A stretch of DNA of 64,000 nucleotides. Source: Triticum aestivum (lineage: Eukaryota > Streptophyta > Magnoliopsida > Poales > Poaceae). The notes under the pieces were generated by a model. It worked only from the letters and a program-made list of their open reading frames with translations. It was not told the DNA's origin and searched no databases. The position numbers and the translations under genes are program-made. Below are positions 34,230 through 45,215 of the stretch, piece after piece. The first letter of the stretch is position 1, and each line of letters opens with the position of its first letter. The DNA is taken from contig NC_057801.1 in the NCBI RefSeq assembly GCF_018294505.1, forward strand, positions 196,154,477 to 196,218,476, given 5' to 3'.

Positions 34230-34241
34230 GCTCTGATACCA
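34230..34241 (-). promoter_or_regulatory. Primer-binding site (initiator tRNA-Met)
   Basis: The minus strand reads TGGTATCAGAGC, an exact complement of the initiator tRNA-Met 3' end, 4 bases inside the LTR edge. Confidence 0.95.
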
Positions 34242-34245
34242 ACGC

Positions 34246-37200
34246 TATCAGGACCCTGACTCAATGCCACATCGATCTAGCATGTAACACCTCATATCAC
34301 TTTGCGGCCTCACGCACGGTATTCCCACGGGTGTCGCCTTACCTTTGCCCGGGACCGTTTGCGTCTTTTGGCACACGTATATGATAGTGTCGCTAGCATC
34401 CATATGATAAGGAGCCCGGGCAGACTTGGCTAGTCGTAAACCCAAAGTGGCACAGACTTACAGGGACAGGCATCCATGACCCAGCATCGAACGTGTCGGT
34501 CATCAGCGAGTGAAACCAGGCTGTAGCACTAGGCTAGCAGGACTCCGGTGAACCGGGCTGTAGCGGGCTAACAGGACTCCGGTATTCATCGCGTGACATT
34601 TCCCCGACGGGACAGACACAGGAACGAAGAAGGACACATGCCGACCAGCCTAAGTGGTCCGGAGCAGTAGCAAGCTACCATGGCTCGGTGGAAACACTAG
34701 GAGACATTTCCCCGTAAGAGAGGCTACTAAAGATAAACAACTAGATGGTCAGATGCCACACATACCAAGCATTTCAATAACATACACACAATATGCTCGA
34801 TATGTGCAAATACAACATGGCATCACAACATGACTCTACGACTCAAGTAATTTATTCAATAGGCTCCGAGGAGCGAGATATTACAAACATGGGTCTCATG
34901 ACCCAACAATCAGAGCATACAAGTCAAAGCACATGCGGAAGCTATCATGTCTGGGTACAGACATCTATAACTGAAAAAGGCTGAGAAGCCTGACTATCTA
35001 CCAGATCCTGCCGAGGCACAAGATCGTAGCTGAGGTAACAAGCTAAACGTCGAAGACCACGCGGAAATACTAGTGAGACTGAAGTCTCTCTGCAAAAGCA
35101 TAAAATAGGCAAACGTGAGTACAAATGTACCCAGCAAGACTTACATCAGAACTAACTATATATGCATCATTATCATCAAGGGGATGGTGGGGTTTAACTG
35201 CAGCAAGCCAGCTTTGACTCGGTGGCTATCCTGAACTACGACTGCAATGTAACTCTTTTGAGGTGGCGCACACGAGTCCACATATTCACCATATCAATAC
35301 ACCACTATGGATCCGCTCCCGTCTCCCTACGAGAACGCCATCCATAGCACTCACGCTTATCTTGGGTATTTTAGAGTATCCACTTTCACTTGTCTATGAA
35401 CTGATATAAGCAACACAGAAGTCCTTTACCGCGGAAATGGCTATTCGAATAGATGATGTTAACCCTGCAGGGGTGTACTTCTTCATACATGTTTCCTTGA
35501 ATTTTTCTGATAATTTTTCTGATAACGACATGTGCTCGGCAGACTTCAAGCGAAAGCCGACGTGGGTGTAGACCACGACCTACCTAAACACTCAAGTCTC
35601 TAGTCCAGGTTTATCGCCTATTTGGGTTCCATCCATGAGGAGATCCGGCCAGAGTTTCGCTCACAGCCCCAAACGATGTGAACAGGGTTCCCGAGATACC
35701 AAACGGGCATCCGGTACACCGTGCCACGTACCTACCGCATCACAGCCCACCCCTACGGTCAGCGCTGTCCACGGCCTCCAGTAAGCTACAAACACCAGAA
35801 ACTACTTGCAACTCCTGGACAGAGGACAAGGGTGAATAAGAAGTCGAGCGGGGTCACATTTCAGGGCCCAATGTATGGTAGTAGCTGAATCATGGATCAC
35901 AAACACAGAACTCAGTTCCTGAGGACGGCTGCAATGAGACAACCCACCATGTACTCCTACATGGCCTCTCACCGCTACCTTTACCAAATCGTGTTCACAC
36001 ACTTAGCTCACACACAGTAGGACATGTTCACACACCTCTGACTCATCCCCGATGAATCAGACCTGACTCAACTCTAAGCAGTAGCAGGCATGACAAACAA
36101 ACATGAATGAGTAGGCACAACAGGGCTCAAACAACTCCTACTCATGCTAGTGGGTTTCATCTATTTACCGTGGCAATGACAGGTCATGCAAAGGATAAAG
36201 GGGTTCAGCTACCGCAGCAAGTAACAGTTGAATCGTTGTTGTCCTAATGCATTAAAAGAGAGCAGGAGCGAGAGAGTAGGATTGTATCGGAATGAACAAA
36301 GGGGTTTTGCTTGCCTGGCACTTCTGAAGATAACATTGAGTCTTCATCAGTGTCAACGATCACATCATCGGTATCACGTCTATCGAGAGGGGACAAATAC
36401 CGGCAACACAGAAGGGAACACAATCAATGCAATGCACAATATGATGCATGATCATGACATGGCAAAATGAATGTGTTTTGGGCTAATGCATCTAGCAACA
36501 AGTTAAATGGGGTTGGTTTGAATACAAGATTCAAATTCAAACTCCATATGTGATTATTCAAATGCCATTTAATTGATTTGTACTATACAGAAGCTATAAG
36601 TTGTTCTAACATGCATGAAAATGGTACAGATGGATTTCTTGAATTTTTCTGATAATTTTTCATATATAATTTATTTAATTTGGAGTTACGGTTGAATTTT
36701 TATGAATTTTAGAAGTTTATACAATTTTCTGGAATTTTCTGAATAATAATAAATCCAGAAAATGATTATGGCGTCAGCACCACGTCACAGTGACGTCAGC
36801 AGGGTCAACTGGGCGCCCCAGGTCAAACCTGACGTGTCGGGGCCACACGTCAGTGACACAGGAGCTAATCCCGGTCAAACCCAGCGCTGGCTGGGGTTTG
36901 ACCAGGGGTGGGGCCCACTGTCAGTGGCTGTGGGTTTAATTAGTGGGGCCATTAACACTAATTAAGCGTGCCCCGTCGGCAGTCGCCGGAGTATCGGCAA
37001 CCATTCCGCACGGCGGCGCGGCTCGGATTTGAGCTAGGGGCGATGGTTTGGCGCGCGGTTTGGCTCATTAGAACGTCCGCGACGCGGCGTGTCCAGCGGT
37101 GGCTGTGGCCGTGGCTGGGGTGGCCGGTAGCGGCAACTACGGCGAGAGAGGCGGCGACCGGAGCTCGGGCATCGCCTAAGACGATGCTATGGTGCGGCTA

Positions 37201-38372
37201 CGGACGAACCGATGGGAGTTTTCGACTCCTGGGAACATCTCGAGCCCGAGGGCGTGCTCAGACGCGAGCTAAGACACCTGTGGCCACGGCGGTGCCATGG
37301 CCGGCGGCGAGGAGCGCTCGGCAAGGTGGTTAGGGCGGCTAGAGTACGGGAACGAGCGCGAGGAGGAGGGGGAATGGAAGAGTAGCTCACAGCGGATCTG
37401 GTGGAGGCAACGGCGAGACCAGGGAGGGGCTGGAGCTCGCGAATCCTCGAAAGTTCGCCGGCGGCCGAAGGTTAGGGGCGAGCTTGAGGGCGACGCTGCA
37501 GGGCTTCCGGAGGGCCGTGGATCGGTGGGGAGGAAGAGGGGGTCGGGGCGGAGCTTCCTGGAGCGTCGGTGAGGCGTGGGGTGGCCGGTAGCCACGGTGG
37601 CTCTCGTCGGTGGCGGCGGCTCCGTTCGGGTGAGGAGAATAGAGGAGGGGGAGAGTGTTCCGGGGAGAGGATGAGGACGCGGGAGAGTGAGGAAGAGAGG
37701 CAGGGAGGTGCGTGGCGTCTCCGGGCGTCGAGGAGGAAGCAGGAGGTGGCCGAGCAGGGTGGAGGTGGCGCGCGCGGCGGCGTCGCGGTGTCCGTCCTCC
37801 TGGCAGGGAGGAAGACGACAGGGGAGGGGGGCGGCGGTGGGCTGGGCCGTTGGGGAAGCTGGGCCAGGTAAGTGGGCGCCAGGTAGGTGGCCCAGGTGGC
37901 CTTCTCTCCCTTTCTATTCATTTCTGTTCTATTTTGTTTTTCTTATTTAGTTGCCACTGAATTCAAATTCAAACAAATTTGAAAACAGTGCCAAAACTCC
38001 CCTGGATATTTTAAGTCACTTAATGGACTTTTTCACAAATACAAAAAATATCTCAGGTCATTTGAAAATATATTCATTATATATTATGAATATAGTTCCA
38101 AATTCAAATAGAATATGATTTAAATTCAATGCTCAAAATATTCCTCAAAAATGTTCATTATTTTTGGTTTGGTGTAAAACCCTGGCCAAAATATAACCAA
38201 CATTAGTTAAGGCCATTTTGGAATCATTGAATGCATTTTCCAGGGTTCTTTTGCCCTGCTTTTAATTAAGGTTTTGAGGCTTCAACAATCCTCAATTCAT
38301 GTTTCAGAAATTTCAATATGATGCCTGGATGAAGATGCAACTATCTACAAACAATATTCTAGGGCTATGACA
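34246..38372 (-). repeat. 5' LTR of the 26190-38372 element
   Basis: On the plus strand it starts TATCAGGACCC (the first TG is mutated to TA) and ends GGCTATGACA. It is 4,127 bp. A patch at about 35492-35533 is replaced by sequence matching another part of the same LTR (see findings). Confidence 0.93.
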
Positions 38373-38377
38373 GCAGT
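38373..38377. repeat. Target-site duplication GCAGT (right)
   Basis: It pairs with 26185-26189; the GRF reading frame continues directly from it. Confidence 0.95.
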
Positions 38378-38543
38378 TCCTCTGATCATGGTGAAGCAAC
38401 AGCTGCTGAACAGCCTTGACAGCAATGAGGAGATGAAAGAGCTTGTGAAGGTAATGGGCAAAATTGATCTGCTCTGTAGGATGATTGTCTCTTTATTTGT
38501 AGTGTATGTAGCACTCGTGATGTATTCAGTGGCTATGACATGA

Positions 38544-38984
38544 GCACTTTGCTAAAACTAGTAATGAATGAAACATGTGTAGCAGGCTGGGCGTAGTGTT
38601 GTGAACATCTAATGATTTCTATTAACGGAAATCAGGGGGTATCCCCTTTTGCTCATAAGTAAATAAATAGCAGAGGCCCTATCGGGTCAGCTTTGTTCTC
38701 ATTCGAAGACGTCGAGCAAATTCCAGTCCAACAGCAAACTATGTCATCTCACAACCAAATATGAGTACAACTAAACAACAATGTCATCATGTTTTAGTTG
38801 TCATACAATCACCAAATAAAAATTAGCATATATAGCAAGTGATGTTCTCACAGCAAAATACTAAACAACATGTTCATCAGGTTTCAGTTGTCATAGCAAA
38901 CACAATTTCACATAGTAGATAAAAAACGTCTTCTGACAGGCAAATACGACAAAAGCAATGTAATCATCATCATCAGCAGCAGCG
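38544..38984. other. Spacer between the convergent 3' ends of the GRF and tnp2 genes
   Basis: AT-rich sequence with no ORF of note and no transposon terminus. It probably holds the 3' UTRs of both genes. Confidence 0.55.
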
Positions 38985-39710
38985 TCAACATCTTCGCCAT
39001 GTGTATCCGTCTGAATCGTAATTCCCCATGGTGTCATCTTCTTCTTCGTCCTCAACGTCCTCGAACGTTGGCATCTTCTTGATCAACTCTTGTATGTCCA
39101 CAGCACGACATGCAATCTTTTCGCCGGTGTCATTGACGTGATGGTTCTCAAAGATATTAGGAACGTCTGTGTTATCTTGTACATCAGGAGCAGTGTAAGC
39201 ATCATCCTGTTGTGCAACTTCATTAAACAAATTCCTCTGCTCAAACCTTTGCAATACTCTCCAGTCATCGCTATGTGCAAATGTGTCTTCCAAGAAAAAT
39301 ATCTGTGTTTCTTGATTTGCCAAAATAAAAGGCTCGTTGGTCAGGTATGCCGCCTTAACATTGATGGATTTGAAATAATCATCAGCTCTGGATTTTGCGA
39401 TCCTGGAAAACAGGTTATACCAACGACAACACAACAGAACGACACACTGATGATCCTCAAAACTAGAGATACACTGCAACTGAACAATGTCTGTTATGTT
39501 AGCATACATTTCAGTTGTCTCTTTGTCATACGTATCCGTGCTCATGATGGCACTGTTTTGTGTCTTCCTGCCTTCGTCTCATGCAAGGGTGTTGTAGCGC
39601 ACATCTCCAACAATGCAAGATTCATAATGTCTTCCCCGAGTATCATGACCCATTGCTAGTGAGTAAAGGGCATCATCAACTACCTGCCCATCCTCCCGCA
39701 TCTTCTTAAC

Positions 39711-39791
39711 CTATGGTTAGAAAATAGACAAGTTGATCATCTTATGTACTCAATATATTAAAAAAACTAACAATGCAATTCAAAAGCTTAC
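39711..39791 (-). other. Intron 2 of the tnp2 pseudogene
   Basis: GTAAGC donor after AACCAT and ATAG acceptor before GTTAAG. Splicing joins KNH to VKKMRED in frame, and exon 2 is exactly 88 bp. Confidence 0.75.
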
Positions 39792-39879
39792 ATGGTTCTT
39801 GAACCATTTCGCAAATCCTGCCATAACCAGTTTGTCAATGTTTCTTGGATTTTGCGGCAGTAACTCCTTTTTGTAGATG

Positions 39880-39975
39880 CTGCACAACATAGTGATCGCG
39901 TTAAACATCTAAATATATAAAAATGTGCTGCAAGTTTAGTAGATTACGATGTATAAGCTGTAGTACTGCACTTAC
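39880..39975 (-). other. Intron 1 of the tnp2 pseudogene
   Basis: GTAAGT donor and TTGTGCAG acceptor. Joining gives PYIN followed by IYKKELLPQNP in frame. Confidence 0.75.
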
Positions 39976-40240
39976 TTGATATAAGGTAGTATCTCAGGAC
40001 AGTTATTCAACATATACGAAGCCATTTTGTCCAAATCTTTAGGTTTGTCCTCTTGTCCACTCTTCCCTGTAACTCGAACAGAATAATCGAAAACATTATT
40101 GAGCCCGAGATTGTCTTCACCCACCTCTTTGCTTAGCTGATCAGCTATTTCAATGTATTTTGAGCAGATTGTCAACGCTTTTGTAGCAATGTAGGCCTCT
40201 GCAATGGAACCCTCGGGTCTAGCTCTGTTGCTAACATAGC

Positions 40241-40249
40241 CCTTGAAAG
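40241..40249. repeat. 9-bp target-site duplication CCTTGAAAG (left)
   Basis: It recurs at 41741-41749. One copy belongs to the transposase codons for T-F-K-G. Confidence 0.93.
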
Positions 40250-41740
40250 GGAAAAAGTTCATTTTAAACCCTGAATTCGTAGAGGTCTGCCGAAACAAAC
40301 CTCAAAGTCGAAATCCCTGTCGATTGCACCCTCAACTATGCAATCCCGATCTAGATCAAACCCTGGCAACAGTCAACCGGGATTTATCTGATGAGCTAGC
40401 CCATTTATTATTTTTTGCTCAAAAAAAGTTGTCTTTATTTTCCTGTGGCACGCACAGGCGGAACTCGCCCTTTTCTGTTATAAAACTTGTGCTACTAATT
40501 CGAGTTAATTCAAGTGCGCAACGTTGGAAGGAGCTGTTCAACGTAAGAATATTTTATCCCCGCAAAAAAAGTAAGAATATTTTATGTCGGTAATGCTAAC
40601 TAGCGAAAATTTGCTGAGAAGAAACACACAGCGAACACCCTCGCCGTCGCACGTACAGGCGGAACTCCGACTGGGCCGGCCCATGAAAACTGGCGTCCGT
40701 CAGTGGACCGCTAAAAAAATATGCGCTAGCCAACGTATCGAACACAGGACTTGCAGCTCCACATACGCAGGTAAACCAGTTGAGCTACGGACTGAACCTG
40801 TTCAAAATGCAACACAAAACTATAAGAATCAACGCCAGATTTGAATATTTTAAAAAAATTCGAACGCAAAAAATTTGATTCTTTTTTAGTGTTTATGAAA
40901 AGCGATCACTTTTCAAATTTCTGAACAAATTTACGAAACTAAATTTGGAGAATTCAAACAAACTTTTGGAACATGCACATTTTTTAAAACAACCGAAAAA
41001 GTTAGGAAAATGAACATTTTTTCAAAATTTGCAAACAATTTTGAAATGAAACATTTTTAAACTCCTGTTTTCTATCAAAAACACGGACATTTTTAGAATT
41101 TTGTGAAATATAGGAATATTTTTTCATACTTCAGAACAAAATTAGAATAAACAAACATTTTTTAATTTTGTGAACAATTTTTGAAATGGAACCAATTTTT
41201 GAAATGGAACAAAATAATACATGATAAACTCTTGTATAATACGTAAAAAAGAAGAAAGTAAAAATAAACAGAAGAAACACAGATTGTTTGTCGTATTAAA
41301 TTATTATTAAAGAAAAAAATACACAATGAAACATTTCCTTATAATGTATTAATGAAAGAAAAAGGAAAACGAAAAAGAAAAGAAAGAAAAATCGAAAGAA
41401 AAAGGCAGAAAAACATGGAAGAACGAGAAAGAGAAAACCTAAAAAATAAATTAAAATAAAAGGTCAACAAAAGAAATAAACGAAAAACAAAGCAGTGAAC
41501 GGGCAGCGTGTGCTGCCGCGAAATGGGCCGGCCCATCCGCGGGCGTAGCCACTGCTGCGGGCGGCAAATAGGTTCAGCCACCAATCTCGGCCATCCTTTG
41601 CAATCCCTGTTTAGCAAACGACTTCAGGGTTTGATTTAGACCGGGATTCCATGGTTCAAGGTGCAAACGACAGGGATTTGGACTTGAGGGTTTGATTCAC
41701 CGAACCTCTACGAGTTTAAGGTTTAAAATTGTCTTTTTCC
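40250..41740. mobile_element. Non-autonomous Mutator-like element (MULE), 1,491 bp
   Basis: The ends are GGAAAAAG and CTTTTTCC, within long terminal inverted repeats of roughly 130 bp (40250-40380 against 41600-41740 reversed; shared blocks include ATTTTAAACC and CAAATCCCTGTCG-like sequence). The 9-bp duplication CCTTGAAAG on both sides is the Mutator signature. There is no transposase ORF; the middle is AT-rich filler. It sits inside the tnp2 reading frame, and element plus one target duplication is exactly 1,500 bp, so the same frame number continues on both sides. Confidence 0.92.
40721..40800 (-). other. tRNA-derived sequence inside the MULE
   Basis: The minus strand contains GTAGCTCAACTGGTTTA, close to the A box of tRNA genes, and GTGTTCGATAC, close to the B box, about 45 bases apart. 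It could be a captured tRNA pseudogene or a SINE head. I cannot fold a complete cloverleaf. Confidence 0.45.
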
Positions 41741-41749
41741 CCTTGAAAG
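41741..41749. repeat. 9-bp target-site duplication CCTTGAAAG (right)
   Basis: It pairs with 40241-40249. Confidence 0.93.
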
Positions 41750-44022
41750 TGCCTAGCCGCCTTTCAATAGGGTACATCCAGCCATACTGTACTGGACCTC
41801 TAAGTAGTGCCTCATCAGGTAGATGAAAAGCCAAATGCACCATCACATCAAAGAAGGCTGGAGGATATATCTTCTCAAGGTCGCGTAGGATAGTTGGTAT
41901 CTTGTCTCTAAGACGCTCCAAAGCATCTATCCTGATATTTCTACTGCAGAGTTCCCTGAAGAATTGTCCCAATGCTGCAACTGCTCTGTATAAGTCAGGG
42001 CGGCCCAACCCTCTAAGGATAACAGGTAAAACCCTTTGAAGTAGGACGTGGCAGTCATGAGTTTTCAACCCGTGTACCTTGTTTCCATCTGCACTGACTC
42101 TCCTTTCAAGGTTGGAAGCAAATCCATGTGGGAATCTCACACGTGACAGGACCTCGCAGAATTCTTTTCTTTTTACCTTGTCCAAGATGTACACAGCTGG
42201 TGCCATATCCCGTGGTATACCTTCATCTTGCACCTGCAAATCCTTTCTGATACCTAGATGTGTCAAATCAATCCTAGATTTTAAGGTATCTTTTGTCTTG
42301 CCTTCAATATTAAGAAGTGTGCCGATAATGTTGGCACATATATTTTTATCGATGTGCATCACATCAAGATTATGTCACAGATCCAAATCTTTCCAATACT
42401 CCAAGTCCCACAAAGTGGACCTGCGGGTAAACAATAATCTCTCTTCTGCCCTGCCATGCTTCCTTTTCCCGCTACCATTACCAGGATGGTTCCCTGGTGT
42501 AATATGCTTGACCCTCTCTAATTCTACTTGCAACTCATCGGCGGTGAGCCTCTTTGGCACATCACGGTTTTCATGCTTTCCATTGAACACATGTCTTCAG
42601 TATTTTCTAGGATGCGGCTTGTCCTTGGCAAGGAAACGATGGTGTCCAATGTAACAGATCTTGCTAAGTGTTGCGTATGACAGCAGATTCCTGTCACAGC
42701 GAACACATGCATTGTAACCATGTGTCGTTCGCCCTGACATAGTGCCCAAAGCCGGATAATCATGGATGCACCAAATTATAACAGCACGCAGAAAGAAATC
42801 AGCTGGTGGGCTGTTATATAGGTCTCGAGTGAGAACACCCCTCCATAGCTGTTGAAGTTCCTCCACAAGAGGCTCCATGAACAAATCAAAATCCTTTCCA
42901 GGACTTTTTGGACCTGGGATGAGCAAGGCCATCATGTAGTTTGATTCTTTAGTGCAGAGATTTGGAGGCATGTTGTATGGGATAACAAGCACTAGCCACA
43001 TGCTATATGTGGCGCTCTGGTGGCCAAATGGGTTAAATCCATCTGAAGCTAAGCCAAGTCTAATGTTTCTCGGGTCAGCAACAAACTTTTTGTGTTTATC
43101 ATTGAAGCTTTTCCACTCACTACCATGAGATGGATGGCTCATTACATTCTGATCTCTGTACTCCTGGTTCCTAGAATGCCACAGTACATCCTCTCTTGTT
43201 TCAGCATCATGAAACAACCTCTGCAATCTTGGTGTAATTGGAAAATGTCTCAGAACATTATGAGGAATCCTCTTCACAACATCGCCATCTTTCCATCTTG
43301 ATGATTTGCATTTTGGGCATTCACTTAAGTTGGCATAATCCTTCCGAAACAGAACACAATTATTCTTACAAACATGCATCATATCATATCCAATTCCAAC
43401 TGCATGAAGGAAATTCTTCATTTTACTGTAGGTGTGTGGCAGCTCAGACGCATCTGAGAAAGATTTGCGGAAAGCAGCCAACGTTGCATCAAATGATTTG
43501 TTGGTCATCCGCTCAGATGTCTTCACCTGAAGAAAGGTGACCATAGCTGAGAATATTGATAGCTTATTTCCTGGGGTGACAGCCACGCTGCATTGTTCCA
43601 ACATGCGGGCCCACCATTTTTCTTCTGCAGGTGAAAGTTCACGGAATGCATGAGCATTTTGTAGGATTGTTTCAATGTTGGTCAAACTCACTGGCTCCGC
43701 CACCACCACCTCCTCCTCCTCTTCCACTTGAGCATCAGGCATACCAAGATGGTGATCTGCTGCTTCCACGTAGTCAATAACATTGACGTTGACATTTTCA
43801 CCATGATGAACCCACCTAGTATATGTGACCGACATCCCATACAAGTGTAGATGATTTTGCACAGTTGACTGGGGTCTTGTAACTGAATTCATACAACTGC
43901 TACACGGGCAGAGCACATCTGGTTTCGGACCACCATACTCAGCTCTGATAAAGTTCATGAAGTTTTCAACCCCCTCGACATATGTAGCGGAGAATCTTCG
44001 AGCAAGAAGTTATCCAAGTCAT

Positions 44023-44600
44023 GTCCATCTGCCAGACATAGAAATTAGTTCTTCTACTAGATATTACAGGAAAAACATATATGCTTTTTTATGAAGTCCA
44101 GAAAAAAATACCTAGGTCGATGTCTAAAGCTATGGCAAGATATTTGGACGAGGAGATCAAAGTAACGAAATATATGTAAAGCTAATTCAGCAAACAGATT
44201 TGAGTGCTGAATTATGGCAGGTTGTTTCAGCAGTCAATGAGGTTGAGCACACAGCCATCAAACTATCGAAGGCCATCGCAGCAACAAAGATCGAGTATTA
44301 AACGGTGTAGAGCTATTTCACCTAACAGATTGGCTACTAGACCATGGCAATACATGTCATAATAAATATATGGCAGGATATTTTAGCAACTAATCGGCCT
44401 TGGCATGCCATCTCAGCTAAGCAGATTGAGTGCAGAACAGGGCAAGGAAGCTTCTTAAGCAGAGCATATTGATAGTAAACTACTTCGGCAAACAGTGAGA
44501 TTAACAACGTCTATCAGCTAACATTCAGCGCTACACCGACATGAACGGGGCCTCAGTCTAGAATGAGCGTATCGTGGGAGAAGCTGACTGCAGTGCGTCT
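44023..44600. other. Upstream region of the tnp2 pseudogene
   Basis: No gene is visible. Short diverged repeats occur (CAGATT(T)GAGTGC, CAGCAAACAG-like and ATGGCA(G/A) motifs spread over 44180-44500). These could be subterminal transposase-binding repeats or decayed coding DNA; I cannot decide. Confidence 0.4.
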
Positions 44601-44879
44601 CCACACGAATGTCGCTAGCGGTGGCGGCGCTGACTGCCAAGCACCTCCACAAGAACGTAGCCAGAGGTGGCGGCGCGGCTAGAGGATGGCAGTCTACGAG
44701 AGCATACCGTGGGAGCGAGAGGATCACCGTCCGTCCCCTCGACGAACCGAGGCGCCGACGTATCGGTGTGGCGGGTAGGGCGTCCTTGGCAGAGCGAATG
44801 AAGTTGAGGGGGATGGGAGGGAGGGGGTTTGGGGAATATTATTGGCTAGTTGGCCGAAGGGCGGTTGAATCGGATTTGG

Positions 44880-45215
44880 GTGGAATTTTTATGGGGGGGA
44901 GGATTTTCGCGCGGTGGGCGGGGGGAGTTTGGCGCATGGTCGATTTCTCCAAGTGTGGTCCCACGTGTCAGTGAAGAGGCAAGCCGAAGAGCATTCCGTT
45001 TGTGTGAGCCGTGTGCAGGACCGAACGTGTGTGGGGTGCAATGCGACCGCGACAGGAGTGCTTTGAGTGTACGGCCTTTTTTCCTTTTAAACTAGGTGTT
45101 GCACCCCCTCAAAAAAAATTGTTGCTTCACCGATCCATCGATACTACTTACTAGTAATCCGGTAATCCCGACTAAAACGGCGCGGGCGGGTCTTTTCCCG
45201 CGTGATATGCTAGGA
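44880..45215. repeat. Diverged local repeat, unit 1
   Basis: The unit includes GGGGGAGGATTTTCGCG, then GTGGTCCCACGTGTCAGTG, then GCAATGCGACCGCGACAGGAGTG, then GATCCATCGATACTAC and a GGCGCGGGCGGGTCTTTT motif. The same modules recur in order at 48590-50340 and 51240-51840. Confidence 0.6.

Larger units (their letters stand above)
26190..38372 (-). mobile_element. Full-length Ty3/gypsy retrotransposon with decayed pol
   Basis: LTRs at 26190-30269 and 34246-38372 enclose a 3.98-kb interior. The primer-binding site (34230-34241) and polypurine tract (30270-30288) show that it reads on the minus strand. GCAGT target duplications flank it. The interior keeps recognisable but frameshifted reverse transcriptase/RNase H (about 31430-32760). 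I do not recognise gag, protease or integrase, and the interior is short for a complete element, so it is defective. The minus strand next to the polypurine tract reads NLGTRF, a relative of the pol C-terminal motif in the 2625-14110 element. Confidence 0.93.
25676..38543 (+). pseudogene. GRF-type zinc-finger membrane protein gene, split by an LTR retrotransposon
   Basis: Exon 1 (25676-25924) starts MSVGCLSTC and contains LVWCHCCKSRRVICRVSTT with NPGR-like YPGRVFHKCP. An 89-bp GT-AG intron follows (25925-26013). Exon 2 (26014 on) has DPCDLYFWE, completing a GRF zinc finger (PF06839-type C-x2-C...C...C pattern), then an acidic TEEEDEEQK region. At DAV the gypsy element 26190-38372 intervenes. 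After its GCAGT target duplication the same frame resumes at 38373 with a short coiled segment (KQQLLNSLDSNEEMKELVKV) and one membrane helix (MIVSLFVVYVALVMY) before a stop at 38541-38543. The pre-insertion product would be about 195 aa. GRF plus C-terminal membrane helix is a pattern I associate with grass genomes. The coding sequence looks intact apart from the insertion. It converges with the tnp2 gene, 3' ends 0.44 kb apart. Confidence 0.8.
38985..44022 (-). pseudogene. tnp2: CACTA (En/Spm) transposase, tnp2 family, inactivated
   Basis: The minus-strand gene would encode about 1,120 aa. Its order matches the family. An N-terminal transposase-associated region comes first (YVEGVENFMNFIRAEYGG with CPCSSC). 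The Transposase_21 (PF02992) core follows, with LGLASDGFNPFG, whose Asp is part of the catalytic site, then HNLDVMHIDKN and NIIGTLLNIEGKTKD. A DUF4218-type region (PAFFDVMVHLAFHLPDEA, ARPEGSIAEAY) and a DUF4216-type C-terminus (DEGRKTQNS, VLLCCRWYNLF) complete it. Two small introns are visible, 39880-39975 and 39711-39791; exon 2 encodes GFAKWFKNH. Damage: in-frame TGA stops at 42597-42599, near 42363 and near 39589, a probable 1-base frameshift after the presumed start at 44022, and a Mutator-like insertion at 40250-41740. In the family it binds CACTA ends and catalyses cut-and-paste transposition. Confidence 0.93.

Noticed and set aside
39090..39659. Plus-strand 189-codon ORF
   Set aside because: It is antisense to the tnp2 C-terminus, which has clear family motifs and splice sites.
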